Positions 52,325-60,095 of a stretch of 64,000 bases of DNA are shown piece after piece; position 1 is the stretch's first letter; every line of letters starts with the position of its first letter. Source of the DNA: Leptolyngbya sp. PCC 6406 (GTDB lineage: Bacteria > Cyanobacteriota > Cyanobacteriia > Phormidesmidales > Phormidesmidaceae); assembly GCF_000332095.2 (NCBI RefSeq), contig NZ_KI913949.1:4519409-4583408 (forward strand). The letters are read 5' to 3'. A program made the translations under genes and the position numbers. The notes under the pieces are model-generated. The model was not told the DNA's origin and did no database searches. It saw nothing but the letters and a program-made list of their open reading frames with translations.

Positions 52325-52363
52325 TTTAGGTATGACTTGTTACATGTAAATTACTGAATTTCA

Positions 52364-52595
52364 TTATATCGACCTTGCCTCTCCCCCATGTACCAGCAAC
52401 CGAAACTGAGGTTCGCCTCGGATGGGGTCGAAGTCGGGGGCGGTCTTTGCCATCTCGCGATACCCGTCAGGGCTGAGGTGAATGGCGCGTTCCAGGTTCT
52501 CTAGGGCTGGCTCAACGGCGCTTTGGAGAGCATGGGCACAGGCTTTATTGTAAAAAGGGCTGGGGTCGTCGGGTTTGATGGCGATCGCATAAGCT
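52364..52595 (-). pseudogene. TPR/STAND C-terminal remnant
   Basis: Leftward reading from about 52595 gives AIAIKPDDPSPFYNKACAHA, then LENLERAIHLSPDGYREMAK and DFDPIRGEPQF, with a stop at 52364. It copies the last 75 residues of the STAND-TPR gene at 60096-62456 with substitutions, and nothing upstream of the last TPR unit. It has no start codon. It marks an earlier duplication or deletion of that gene. Confidence 0.75.
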
Positions 52596-52596
52596 G

Positions 52597-52866
52597 TAAT
52601 TCTTGTAGGGCAGACATCTTGCCTGCCCGTGAACAGATGGGGCGGTCTGCCACACTTTTTTTAAGATACAAGGGTGGGCAGCGCCCGCCATTCTTCTCCA
52701 CAACCAAGCGACCCGCCCAGCCCTTCGGTTCTGGCTCTCCTGGGATCACATTGATCGCGAAAGCGGCCAAGCCTTGAAATCCAGGCAATGCAAGGACTGG
52801 AGAAAAGCGGAATGTATCACTGAATACAGTTTCAACCACGATCTCAAGAGAGCCCGGTTCTTAATT
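52597..52866. other. Intergenic stretch with REP-like motif
   Basis: About 270 bp. It holds a GGGCAGACATCTTGCCTGCCC hairpin (near 52609-52629), akin to the stems at 39152-39257, and an imperfect GTGGGCAGCGCCCGCCA. A frame crossing it has no protein character. Confidence 0.45.
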
Positions 52867-53133
52867 ATGCAAACTCTAAAACTCAGAGCCCATGTCAACC
52901 CAGACGGTAGCATTCAGCTCCAAATGCCCAATCAGCTTGCCAACCAAGACATTGAACTCATTCTGGTCTACCAACCTGTAGAATCTCCCGACTCCCCCGC
53001 TGAGCCTCTCCCCCCGCAAGAAGATCCCCTGATCGGTCTTTTCTCTGGTTCCCCAGAGTTAGCCACCCAAGCCGAAATCATTCTCGAACAAAACATTACC
53101 CCCAATTCAGGGTTCACATGGAAGCAGTCTTAG
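52867..53133 (+). CDS. VapB-type antitoxin, intact copy 2
   Basis: 88 residues from ATG 52867: LRAHVNPDGSIQLQMPNQLA, a small beta strand region, then SPELATQAEIILEQNITPNS, a toxin-binding helix. Its stop region overlaps the PIN toxin start (ATG 53118), the usual layout. Nearly identical to the truncated copy at 49963-50176, so the pair was duplicated within about 3 kb. Confidence 0.75.
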   Translation: MQTLKLRAHVNPDGSIQLQMPNQLANQDIELILVYQPVESPDSPAEPLPPQEDPLIGLFSGSPELATQAEIILEQNITPNSGFTWKQS

Positions 53134-53273
53134 CCGATACCGGGGTTGTTGTCGCCCTTATCAACCGATCAGATGCCAGATACGCCGAAGCGAGTGCGGT
53201 CTACCTTCAATTTCCACAAATTCTGCTGCCCCAGGTCGTACTGGTAGAAGTGGCCTATCTGGTAGGGCGCTAA
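53118..53273 (+). pseudogene. Truncated PIN-domain toxin, copy 2
   Basis: A 51-codon frame: MEAVLADTGVVVALINRSDA ... LPQVVLVEVAYLVGR, then stop. It contains the first Asp and the helix with Glu, but the C-terminal half with the last two acidic residues is missing. The junction at about 53274-53287 is with the inverted HicB fragment, so a rearrangement removed the rest. It is probably inactive. Confidence 0.8.
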
Positions 53274-53286
53274 GTGTCGCCTCTCC

Positions 53287-53446
53287 CTAGGCGGAGACTT
53301 GGTAAATCACGAATCGGTAGGTCGGTATTGGGATGGCCTTCCCGGAGGCTTCGGTAGTTTCAACCCACGCTGATTTAGCCACAATGACGTCCCGCAGAGC
53401 GGCTTCGGGGGTTTCGCCAAAGGCGGAGCAGAACTTCAGGTCTGGG
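53287..53446 (-). repeat. Duplicated hicB fragment
   Basis: 160 bp nearly identical to 53839-53998, the 3' part of hicB, in the same orientation. It has a small indel near 53311 (ACGAATCGG against ACAGGTCGG), so it is not read in full. It ends where the truncated PIN gene from 53540 enters. Confidence 0.85.
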
Positions 53447-53540
53447 CTGACACGACGGGAGCAGCTTGGGCGATGAAGGTTCGCAGGTCGGCGTAGGCGG
53501 GCTGAGTGGCATAGATGATGAGGTTGCTATCCAGCAGCAT
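53436..53540 (-). pseudogene. Truncated PIN toxin fused to the hicB fragment
   Basis: From ATG 53540 the frame reads LLDSNLIIYATQPAYADLRT, then FIAQAAPVVSA, and stops within the duplicated hicB DNA at 53436-53438. That is only the first 30 or so residues of a PIN domain (first Asp in LLDSN). It was the partner of the antitoxin at 53540-53824, overlapping by one base (TGATG). Confidence 0.75.
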
Positions 53541-53824
53541 CACAGATCTCGTGAGGGTAGAGGGCGGTCTGCCCGTTGCTGTTGTTGCCATGCGACGGGG
53601 TCGGTAACCGCCTGAAAGGGATTGGCCTCAGCGAGTTGTCCCAAAAGCCCTGCGAGTTTATCGGCGCGCCCTTGCTCCGTGTCCGCGATGGGCGGGGTCG
53701 GTACGGGCGAGGTGGGGGCGGGAGTGTAGCGCTGCTTAAGGAAGGCCACAAAGTCAGCCACCAGCACTTGGGCAGTTTCTGGCAGCGCGGCAATGTCTTT
53801 TTGCAGTTGTTCGGGCTGAATCAT
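53540..53824 (-). CDS. Antitoxin of a broken PIN module
   Basis: A 94-residue protein. The N-terminal helix-rich region (EQLQKDIAALPETAQVLVAD, FVAFLKQRY) is like DUF2281-type antitoxins; a Pro/Thr linker leads to a C-terminal toxin-binding tail (DKLAGLLGQLAEANPFQAVT). The downstream PIN toxin is truncated, so it is now orphaned. Confidence 0.7.
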   Translation of the reverse strand: MIQPEQLQKDIAALPETAQVLVADFVAFLKQRYTPAPTSPVPTPPIADTEQGRADKLAGLLGQLAEANPFQAVTDPVAWQQQQRADRPLPSRDL

Positions 53825-53838
53825 GGTTTCAGATCTCT

Positions 53839-54060
53839 CTAGGCGGAGACTTGGTAAATCACAGGTCGGTAGGTCGGTATTGGGATGGCCTTCCCGGAGG
53901 CTTCGGCAGTTTCAACCCACGCTGATTTAGCCACAATGACTTCCCGCAGGGCGGCTTCGGGGGTTTCGCCCAAGGCGGAGCAGAACTTCAGGTCTGGGAT
54001 ATCTGCCACATAGCAGCTATCTTCTTCGCTATAGAAAATATTGATGTGGTAATCCTTCAT
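53839..54060 (-). CDS. hicB: HicB-family antitoxin
   Basis: A 73-residue partial-RNase-H-fold antitoxin: MKDYHINIFYSEEDSCYVAD, IPDLKFCSALGETPEAALRE, then a C-terminal IPIPTYRPVIY. No helix-turn-helix tail is present, as in the short HicB class. It follows hicA by 3 nt. Its 3' part was copied to 53287-53446. Confidence 0.85.
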   Translation of the reverse strand: MKDYHINIFYSEEDSCYVADIPDLKFCSALGETPEAALREVIVAKSAWVETAEASGKAIPIPTYRPVIYQVSA

Positions 54061-54063
54061 CGG

Positions 54064-54324
54064 TTAGTCCTCTCGATTTTCAAGGGTGAGGTTGTATTGC
54101 TCAACAATGGTCAGGAACTGGCGAATTTGATAGGGCTTGGCTTGTCCACTGACATTTTGGAGGTTGACAATTTCTGGGATATTGGGATGCTCAAAGATGT
54201 GGTGGCTACCGCGCACCCTCGATAATCGAAAGCCAAATGCCTCAAGCAATGTCACCGTTTCATCAAAGCGAATATTTTTAGAACCTGACAAGAGCTTTCT
54301 TAGCAGTTTCTCTTTCTTTCCCAT
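54064..54324 (-). CDS. hicA: HicA-family mRNA interferase toxin
   Basis: An 86-residue double-stranded-RNA-binding-like toxin. The catalytic His is in RVRGSHHIFEHPN; the LLEAFGFRLSRVRGSHHIF phrase and a YQIRQFLTIVEQY helix are typical. It cleaves mRNA when free. It is placed before hicB, the common order. Confidence 0.88.
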   Translation of the reverse strand: MGKKEKLLRKLLSGSKNIRFDETVTLLEAFGFRLSRVRGSHHIFEHPNIPEIVNLQNVSGQAKPYQIRQFLTIVEQYNLTLENRED

Positions 54325-54336
54325 TTCCTTCCTGCC

Positions 54337-55644
54337 CTACCTAGCAAAATCCGTCCCTGAACCACAATTTTCTCTCAATAAGGCTTGGAAGCGGGGATCA
54401 TTACGAATGGGGTCGAAATCCGTATCAGTTTTTGCCATCTCTCGATATTTCTCAAGCGCAAGCTCGATCGCTTCCTGTAAGTTTTCCAGAGCCAGATCTG
54501 TTTCTCCTTTCAAACTGTAGCAACACGCTTTGTTATAGAGGGCTTCATGGCAATCGGGCTTGATCGCCAGGGCAGCGTCATAGGCCGCGATCGCGTCTTC
54601 ATATCGCCCTAACTCATCCAGTGCATACCCTTTGTTGTTGAGGGCTTCATGGTCACCGGGCTTGATCGCGAGGACTGCGTCATAGGTAGCAATCTCGTCC
54701 TCGTAACGCCCCAAGTGCCCCAGCGCAATCCCTTTGTTGAAGAGCGCTGAGTGCTTGTCGGGTTTGATCGCTAGGGCAGCGTCAAAGGTAGCAATGGACT
54801 CCTCGTAGCGCCCCAAGTGCCCTAGCGCAACCCCTTTGTTGTGGAGCGCTTCGTGTTTGTCGGGTTTGATGGAGATCGCGGCGTCATACGCGGCGATCGC
54901 AGCTTCCCATTCGCTTGAAGCCGCAAAAAGATTACCCTGCTCAAAGTGCAATGAAGCTTTCTCACTAGTCTCTAGATTTTTAGCTTCTAGCAGCGATTGA
55001 ATTTCGAGAATGCGGCGATTGCGCTGTTCTTGCGTCCAGTTCAGATATTGGTCATAGTCACCACCTAATTGAATGCGAAGGGATTCCCAGGCAAGGGTGG
55101 CAGTATCGTCAGCGATTTGGGCCACGCCCGATCGCCAGTCAAAGAAATCGGGGGCGCGGTGGATCAGGGCATCTAGGGCGTACTGGGGCAGCAGGAAAAC
55201 AAAGCGCGTGTGGGGAAACGTGTCGCGAAAGTTTTCTCGCTGCTGATTGAAGTTATTAAATAGGGGCGCGGCTTCCTGCCAGTTGAGTTTTTCCAGCTTT
55301 TCGGCACTCCAGCCCAGGCGCTTTGCGGTTTCCTTGGCCTCCGGCAGGGAGTTTTCTAGCCCACGCACCACCAGTACCTCGGCGGAGTGTGCCGCTAGGT
55401 GCGCCTGAATGGCTTTGAACACGTTGCCGTGGGGTACAGGCTCAGTTAGGGACAACACGGTGAGCGTATTTTGGGGTAAGTCGGCGGTGAGTTGGGCAAT
55501 CAGCGGCTCACAGCTAAAGGGGGAGCACTGCACAAAAAATAACCCAAAGCCCTGGGTGCGCTGGAGTCCTGTCAGCAGGGCTTGATACTCGGCGGCGGGG
55601 TCGATTTCGAGGTCATCATCCCATTGCAGCAAGTCCATCGTCAT
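54337..55644 (-). CDS. Degenerate P-loop domain with TPR tail
   Basis: A 435-residue protein. The N-terminal domain (about 15-200) has STAND/AAA-like order of strands (GLFFVQCSPFSCEPLIAQLT at the P-loop position; EVLVVRGLENSL; FPHTRFVFLLPQYAL at sensor 1). It lacks the Gly-Lys-Thr of Walker A, so it should not hydrolyse ATP. Four TPR units follow (about 245-385), encoded by near-identical 102-bp repeats, then a tail REMAKTDTDFDPIR. Its ATG overlaps the upstream ATPase stop by 4 nt; the pair acts together. Sensor or regulator of the ATPase is the inference. Confidence 0.75.
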   Translation of the reverse strand: MTMDLLQWDDDLEIDPAAEYQALLTGLQRTQGFGLFFVQCSPFSCEPLIAQLTADLPQNTLTVLSLTEPVPHGNVFKAIQAHLAAHSAEVLVVRGLENSLPEAKETAKRLGWSAEKLEKLNWQEAAPLFNNFNQQRENFRDTFPHTRFVFLLPQYALDALIHRAPDFFDWRSGVAQIADDTATLAWESLRIQLGGDYDQYLNWTQEQRNRRILEIQSLLEAKNLETSEKASLHFEQGNLFAASSEWEAAIAAYDAAISIKPDKHEALHNKGVALGHLGRYEESIATFDAALAIKPDKHSALFNKGIALGHLGRYEDEIATYDAVLAIKPGDHEALNNKGYALDELGRYEDAIAAYDAALAIKPDCHEALYNKACCYSLKGETDLALENLQEAIELALEKYREMAKTDTDFDPIRNDPRFQALLRENCGSGTDFAR

Positions 55645-56966
55645 GGCTGTAGCTCGGCGGTGGCCGTCTGAAACTCGGGCAGGGACTTAATCAGGGGATG
55701 GATATCGTACCAGCACTGGAGTTTGTCGGTGTCATCAAAATAGCGATACTCCAACAGGCAACGACGAAAGAGCAAATCCCGATGATCTTCATCGTTGTCG
55801 ATGCGGCGATCTTGCGCCACCCGAGCCAGTACCGCCCACTGCCCCTTTTCCACCGTGCGGCGATAGGTGTCCTGGGTTTCGGCGATGGCGCGGCGCATCG
55901 CCCGCGTGGGGATGGGCAGGGCGGTGGTGCGGTTGAGGGCTTCTTTAATCAGCAGCAGCAACTCCCGCACATGACCACCGCTGGCCAAACACACCTGCTC
56001 TAGCACCGCCGCCCCCTCAAAAATGTCCCGATCTAGCACCACCTCCGGCAGAATGGGTTGAATCCGCCGCAGCAAAATCTCTTGTAAGCGGGCAAATCCC
56101 TGGGGGTATCGCTCACCCGCTGGTGTTTGCACCATGATCATGGGTAAGAGATTGGGGACACCGTAAATGTCCTTTAGGTCGTTAGCACGACTGGAATACA
56201 CCATCGAAATCGGGACGGTGTAAATCAGGTGGCAGTCCAGCCCTTTCAACTGGTCGCTGCGATCCAGAAAGATTTCGTCATGGTTGCTCCGGCCATGGTC
56301 GTCGGTGATGGGCACAATCCGATCTAAGTTGTCGGCAATGACCACTAGATGAGTCTTGCCCTGGGGCAGCTTGGCCTTGGCATCGGCAATGAACTCATTC
56401 AGCGCCTTCACCAGGGTCATGGTGTGGGGGTTCACCAGGTCGCGAATCTTGCTGCGCTGGCTGGGGATGGCGCGAATGCTGGCGGTGATTTCGGCAAACT
56501 GCGCCGCCAGGGTCTTCACGTTCAGGGATTCCATCACCACCTGCGTCTGCCCAATGTCGTAGAGCGCCTTGCCCCGCTCCTTGAACCAGCTAATCAGGGG
56601 CGCGGGGTCGGCGTTTTGCAATTCCTCTAGTAAATGGCGGGTGCAGGCCAGCAAAATGTCCGTGTATTGCACATCCTGGGCATCGATGTCGCCGTCATCC
56701 CCCACGGCGGCAAAGTACACCACAAAGCAGCCCTTCGCTTCCAGGTCCGCCTTTAGCCGCAACAACTCGGTGGATTTGCCCGCCCCCCGGTGGCCGCTAT
56801 AGAGCTGGCAGGTGTAGCGGTTAGAGCGCAGAATCTCCGGCCCCAGATCCAGCAGCACGTTGGCATCCCCCCGCTCCGCCTCGCAGTTGACATAGGCGGG
56901 GTCGCCCGGTTCCAAGGGCCGAAAGGGATCGACGGCGTTGTAAATACCAGTCAGAACATCGCTCAT
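55641..56966 (-). CDS. P-loop AAA-type ATPase paired with the TPR protein
   Basis: 441 residues from ATG 56966 (an upstream ATG at 57017 adds an unlikely lead). Walker A GHRGAGKST at about 58-66; Walker B-like HLVVIADNLDRIVP with Asp-Asn-Leu-Asp, as in KAP/STAND-like NTPases; a long helical C-terminal half with GGHVRELLLLIKEALNRTTA resembling a winged-helix junction. It should bind ATP and gate a response with the TPR partner. It is the first gene of a two-gene unit; hicAB lies downstream. Confidence 0.8.
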   Translation of the reverse strand: MSDVLTGIYNAVDPFRPLEPGDPAYVNCEAERGDANVLLDLGPEILRSNRYTCQLYSGHRGAGKSTELLRLKADLEAKGCFVVYFAAVGDDGDIDAQDVQYTDILLACTRHLLEELQNADPAPLISWFKERGKALYDIGQTQVVMESLNVKTLAAQFAEITASIRAIPSQRSKIRDLVNPHTMTLVKALNEFIADAKAKLPQGKTHLVVIADNLDRIVPITDDHGRSNHDEIFLDRSDQLKGLDCHLIYTVPISMVYSSRANDLKDIYGVPNLLPMIMVQTPAGERYPQGFARLQEILLRRIQPILPEVVLDRDIFEGAAVLEQVCLASGGHVRELLLLIKEALNRTTALPIPTRAMRRAIAETQDTYRRTVEKGQWAVLARVAQDRRIDNDEDHRDLLFRRCLLEYRYFDDTDKLQCWYDIHPLIKSLPEFQTATAELQP

Positions 56967-57089
56967 GGTGCCAGCCGCTAGGGCGAGATATGTCCTAATA
57001 CTAGGGGCTGTGAACAATCAAAGCCAGATTCCTGGTTATGGGGCAGCTACAGCGCCGTCGTAGGGTAGTTGCCCGGTGGGCAGAGAGGC

Positions 57090-59060
57090 TTAGGGAAGAT
57101 TAGGCATGAGGACTGGGGTTGGTTTCGGGGCGGGCTCAGACACCAGGATTTCTCGAATCAGGCGGGCGACGGCCCGTTGGGTGAGGTTGCCGGCAATGCG
57201 TTGGCCCATATCGCGCGTTTCTGCCTTAAAGAGAATTTTGGGCAACAACTGGGCTACCATCACCCCATCAAAGCCCTCCGTTTGCCGCAGGATATCCACG
57301 ATCCGCATTATCCGTTCCCAGTTACTATCCTCCCCGTCCTTAGCTCCGATGGTGACCGAGGCAGGCTGTTGTGTCAGTAGTCCCAGGCGAGACTGAATGG
57401 TATGGTTGACCGTTGCCACCATGGATTGACCCCAATGGTCGAGGGCGCGGGCCACCTCATCGGCAATGCGATCGCGGATAAACTCCCCCCGCTCTGAGAA
57501 CAAGAACTGCACCGTCTGATCGATGACCTGATCCAAATCATAGTCCTGGCTGTCACGGGCATTGCGGAGCAAGTTTTCTAGCCGATTCCAGCGGAATTCC
57601 CCATCCTTGAACAGCAGATCCTGGAGGGAGGCCCGCAGCTCTGGCGAAGAATCCATCAGCAACCGCTTCGCCACATAGGGATAGGCTTTGCTCAGCACCT
57701 TGAAGTTGGGGTCCACATTAATGGCAATCCCCTCCAGGGTCACCAGGGAACGAATGATCAGGGCATAGTAGGCCGGTACCCGAAAGGGATACTCGTACAT
57801 CAGGGCCGAAAACTCATCGGTGATGCTCTTGAAATTCAACTCTGCAACGCTGGCCCCCAAGGCATTGTTAAACACCTCTGCTAGGGCTGGAATGATAGGC
57901 CGCAGGTCTGTATCGGGGGTGAGAAATTCCAGCTTCACGTAGTCCCCCGCCAGCCCCTCAAAGTCGCGGTTGACCATGTGCACCACCGCCTCGATTAACC
58001 CATAGCGCTGGTAGGGTTTGACCTCGCTCATCATGCCAAAGTCAAGGTAGGCCAGTTTGCCATCGGCCATGGCCAAGAGGTTGCCGGGGTGGGGATCGGC
58101 ATGGAAAAAGCCATGCTCTAGCAACTGCCGCAAAGAGCACTGCACCCCCACCTCAATCAGGTGGGTGGCGTCAATACCCTGGCGATTGAGGGATTCAATA
58201 TTGGTCAGCTTGGTGCCCGCAATCCACTCCATGGTCAACACCCGGCGGGTGGTGTACTCCGAGTAAATGTGGGGCACGTAGATATTAGGCAAATGGCCAT
58301 AGAGATGGGCAAAGCGGATGGCATTTTCCCCCTCGTGGGTGTAGTCCATCTCCTCAAAGATCCGCGCCCCAAACTCATCCATAATCCCCACGAGGTCGCT
58401 GCGGACCCGGTCTATCCGTCGGGTCACCCACTGGGCCAGGACTCGCAAAATGTAAAGATCCAGGGTAATGCGTTGGGCCAAGCCGGGGCGCTGCACCTTC
58501 ACTGCGACCTCTTCCCCGGTCTTGAGTCTGCCCTTGTACACCTGCCCCAGGGAAGCTGCGGCCACGGGGTCAGAGGAGAGTTCCGCATAGATCTGATCAG
58601 GGGGGGCTCCCAACCCCTGCTCAATGAAGCGATAGGCGATCGCGTTGGGAAAGGGAGGCAACTGATCCTGAAGACGGGTCAGTTCCTCCAGATAGGCAGG
58701 GGGCACCAAATCGGGCCGGGTCGAGAGAGCCTGCCCAATCTTGATATAGGCTGGCCCTAAATTGGTTAATAGAATGCGTAACTGCGCTGCACGGCGACGT
58801 TGTCTGCGATCCGAAGGTCGGGTCCGGCGATCCCACCACAGCCCTAGGTAAAAGGTGAGAAACGGCCACAGAATCGTCAACAATCGCCCCACCACTTGCC
58901 AAGGCCGCTGACGGTAGTAGCGGTTGATGGCAGCAGGGTCGTAGTCCAGGGCATCAAAAGGATCTAGGCCCTTACCTCTGACGGGGGGGAGTTCTGGGGA
59001 GGGCACCGCGATTACCGCGATCGCATCAGATGTCTCAGTCAGTTCAGGGGAAGAAGCCAT
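57090..59060 (-). CDS. ABC1/UbiB-family atypical kinase
   Basis: 656 residues from ATG 59060 (the frame is open to 59225; residues before this are repeat-poor but unlike the family). Core: PAYIKIGQALSTRPDLVPPA (KxGQ motif), EEVAVKVQRPGL, then HADPHPGNLL and YLDFGMM. These are the hallmarks of the AarF/Coq8 kinase-like family, in cyanobacteria linked to prenylquinone metabolism (plastoquinone, tocopherol). The C-terminal 150 residues are helical and may contact the membrane. Confidence 0.88.
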   Translation of the reverse strand: MASSPELTETSDAIAVIAVPSPELPPVRGKGLDPFDALDYDPAAINRYYRQRPWQVVGRLLTILWPFLTFYLGLWWDRRTRPSDRRQRRRAAQLRILLTNLGPAYIKIGQALSTRPDLVPPAYLEELTRLQDQLPPFPNAIAYRFIEQGLGAPPDQIYAELSSDPVAAASLGQVYKGRLKTGEEVAVKVQRPGLAQRITLDLYILRVLAQWVTRRIDRVRSDLVGIMDEFGARIFEEMDYTHEGENAIRFAHLYGHLPNIYVPHIYSEYTTRRVLTMEWIAGTKLTNIESLNRQGIDATHLIEVGVQCSLRQLLEHGFFHADPHPGNLLAMADGKLAYLDFGMMSEVKPYQRYGLIEAVVHMVNRDFEGLAGDYVKLEFLTPDTDLRPIIPALAEVFNNALGASVAELNFKSITDEFSALMYEYPFRVPAYYALIIRSLVTLEGIAINVDPNFKVLSKAYPYVAKRLLMDSSPELRASLQDLLFKDGEFRWNRLENLLRNARDSQDYDLDQVIDQTVQFLFSERGEFIRDRIADEVARALDHWGQSMVATVNHTIQSRLGLLTQQPASVTIGAKDGEDSNWERIMRIVDILRQTEGFDGVMVAQLLPKILFKAETRDMGQRIAGNLTQRAVARLIREILVSEPAPKPTPVLMPNLP

Positions 59061-59160
59061 AGAATTTGTCGAAGATCTGCCTAAGGGAGGGCTGCGATCG
59101 CGATTAAACCAAGATCGCCCGATGTAAACCATTGTAACGACTTCCCCTGCCAAAGGGATG

Positions 59161-59424
59161 CTAGGATTTCCACCCCCTAGGCAAAGCAGGTGGGACTTCG
59201 GTGGCACGGGCCTGTAGGCGCTCACTGAGCCACAGCTTGATGATGGCCTCCCGTTGCACCCCTAACTGTTGCGCCTCCCGATCTAAGGCCGCGACCATCT
59301 ACTGGGGAAAGCTGACTTCCACCCCTTGGGGCTCTAGCCCAGGACGCTTGAGGGTAGACAAATCGAAGTACGCAAGCACGTCTTCCCCGGCATCGAACGT
59401 GCGATCGAGTTCTTCAGAATTCAT
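59161..59424 (-). pseudogene. BrnA/CopG-like antitoxin with in-frame TAG
   Basis: From ATG 59424: MNSEELDRTFDAGEDVLAYF, then LEPQGVEVSFPQ, TAG at 59299-59301, and continuing MVAALDREAQQLGVQREAII, KLWLSERLQ to a stop at 59161. The usual family sequence has Trp (TGG) where TAG stands, FPQWMV, so one G-to-A change broke it. The ribbon-helix-helix part lies after the stop. No toxin partner (BrnT) is beside it. Re-initiation at the ATG straight after the TAG could still make the RHH part. Confidence 0.75.
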
Positions 59425-59460
59425 ACAGTATTACCTCATTATCGCGATCGCACTCTCCCC

Positions 59461-59739
59461 TCACCCTATCGGACTGGACTGTTCTTGCTTATGGACGGTC
59501 ACACCATGCTGCCAAAGTTCATATTCGCTGAGGTCGATATCGTCGTTCCAGACCACTGCGTAGCCCCCTGGCTCGATGGTGAAATTTTTTACAAAGGCGG
59601 GGTCACCCAGGGGGGTAAAGATGGGTTTGCTCAGCAGGGGTGTGAGGTCATAGTCTTTGACCACATGGTTGGTGAACTCAACGCGCAAGGTGCGATCGCT
59701 GTTGAGCGTGATTTGCTGAATACGCGGATATTGCATCAT
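59461..59739 (-). CDS. DUF2442 protein
   Basis: A 92-residue protein (RIQQITLNSDRTLRVEFTNH, YDLTPLLSKPIF, GGYAVVWNDDIDLSEYEL) of the DUF2442 family, often encoded after a DUF4160 gene as here (10 nt apart). The pair is suspected to be a toxin-antitoxin-type module; evidence is thin. Confidence 0.85.
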   Translation of the reverse strand: MMQYPRIQQITLNSDRTLRVEFTNHVVKDYDLTPLLSKPIFTPLGDPAFVKNFTIEPGGYAVVWNDDIDLSEYELWQHGVTVHKQEQSSPIG

Positions 59740-59749
59740 GATTTAGGGA

Positions 59750-59998
59750 TTACTTGAGCGGGGGAAGTTTACGAAATTCTTGACTTTCCCACATTTGCCG
59801 CAGATCTTGTTGATAAAGGCTGGCCCACTCCATCACCATCTTTTCGGCGCGACTCGGTAGGTCGCCCTCGATCACCGCTAGGGGATCAATGCCCACGAGA
59901 GCATTATGTTCACCATAAATGACGTGAAAGTGGGGTGGAGGATGATCACCGAAGAAAACCTTGATCACAATTCCATAGAAGCGAGTAACTTCTGGCAT
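59750..59998 (-). CDS. DUF4160 protein
   Basis: An 82-residue protein with the DUF4160 signature: FYGIVIKVFFGDHPPPHFHV then IYGEHNALVGI, and LPSRAEKMVMEWASLYQQDL. The HPPPHFH motif suggests a metal or nucleic-acid site. First of the pair with DUF2442. Confidence 0.88.
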   Translation of the reverse strand: MPEVTRFYGIVIKVFFGDHPPPHFHVIYGEHNALVGIDPLAVIEGDLPSRAEKMVMEWASLYQQDLRQMWESQEFRKLPPLK

Positions 59999-60095
59999 CG
60001 CCTTGCAAGCAAATGAAGAATACTCTGATTATTGATCCATTTTGCGCGCTTGATCGATTCAAATCATCCGGCACCCTGCCATCCTTCCCTCTCGA

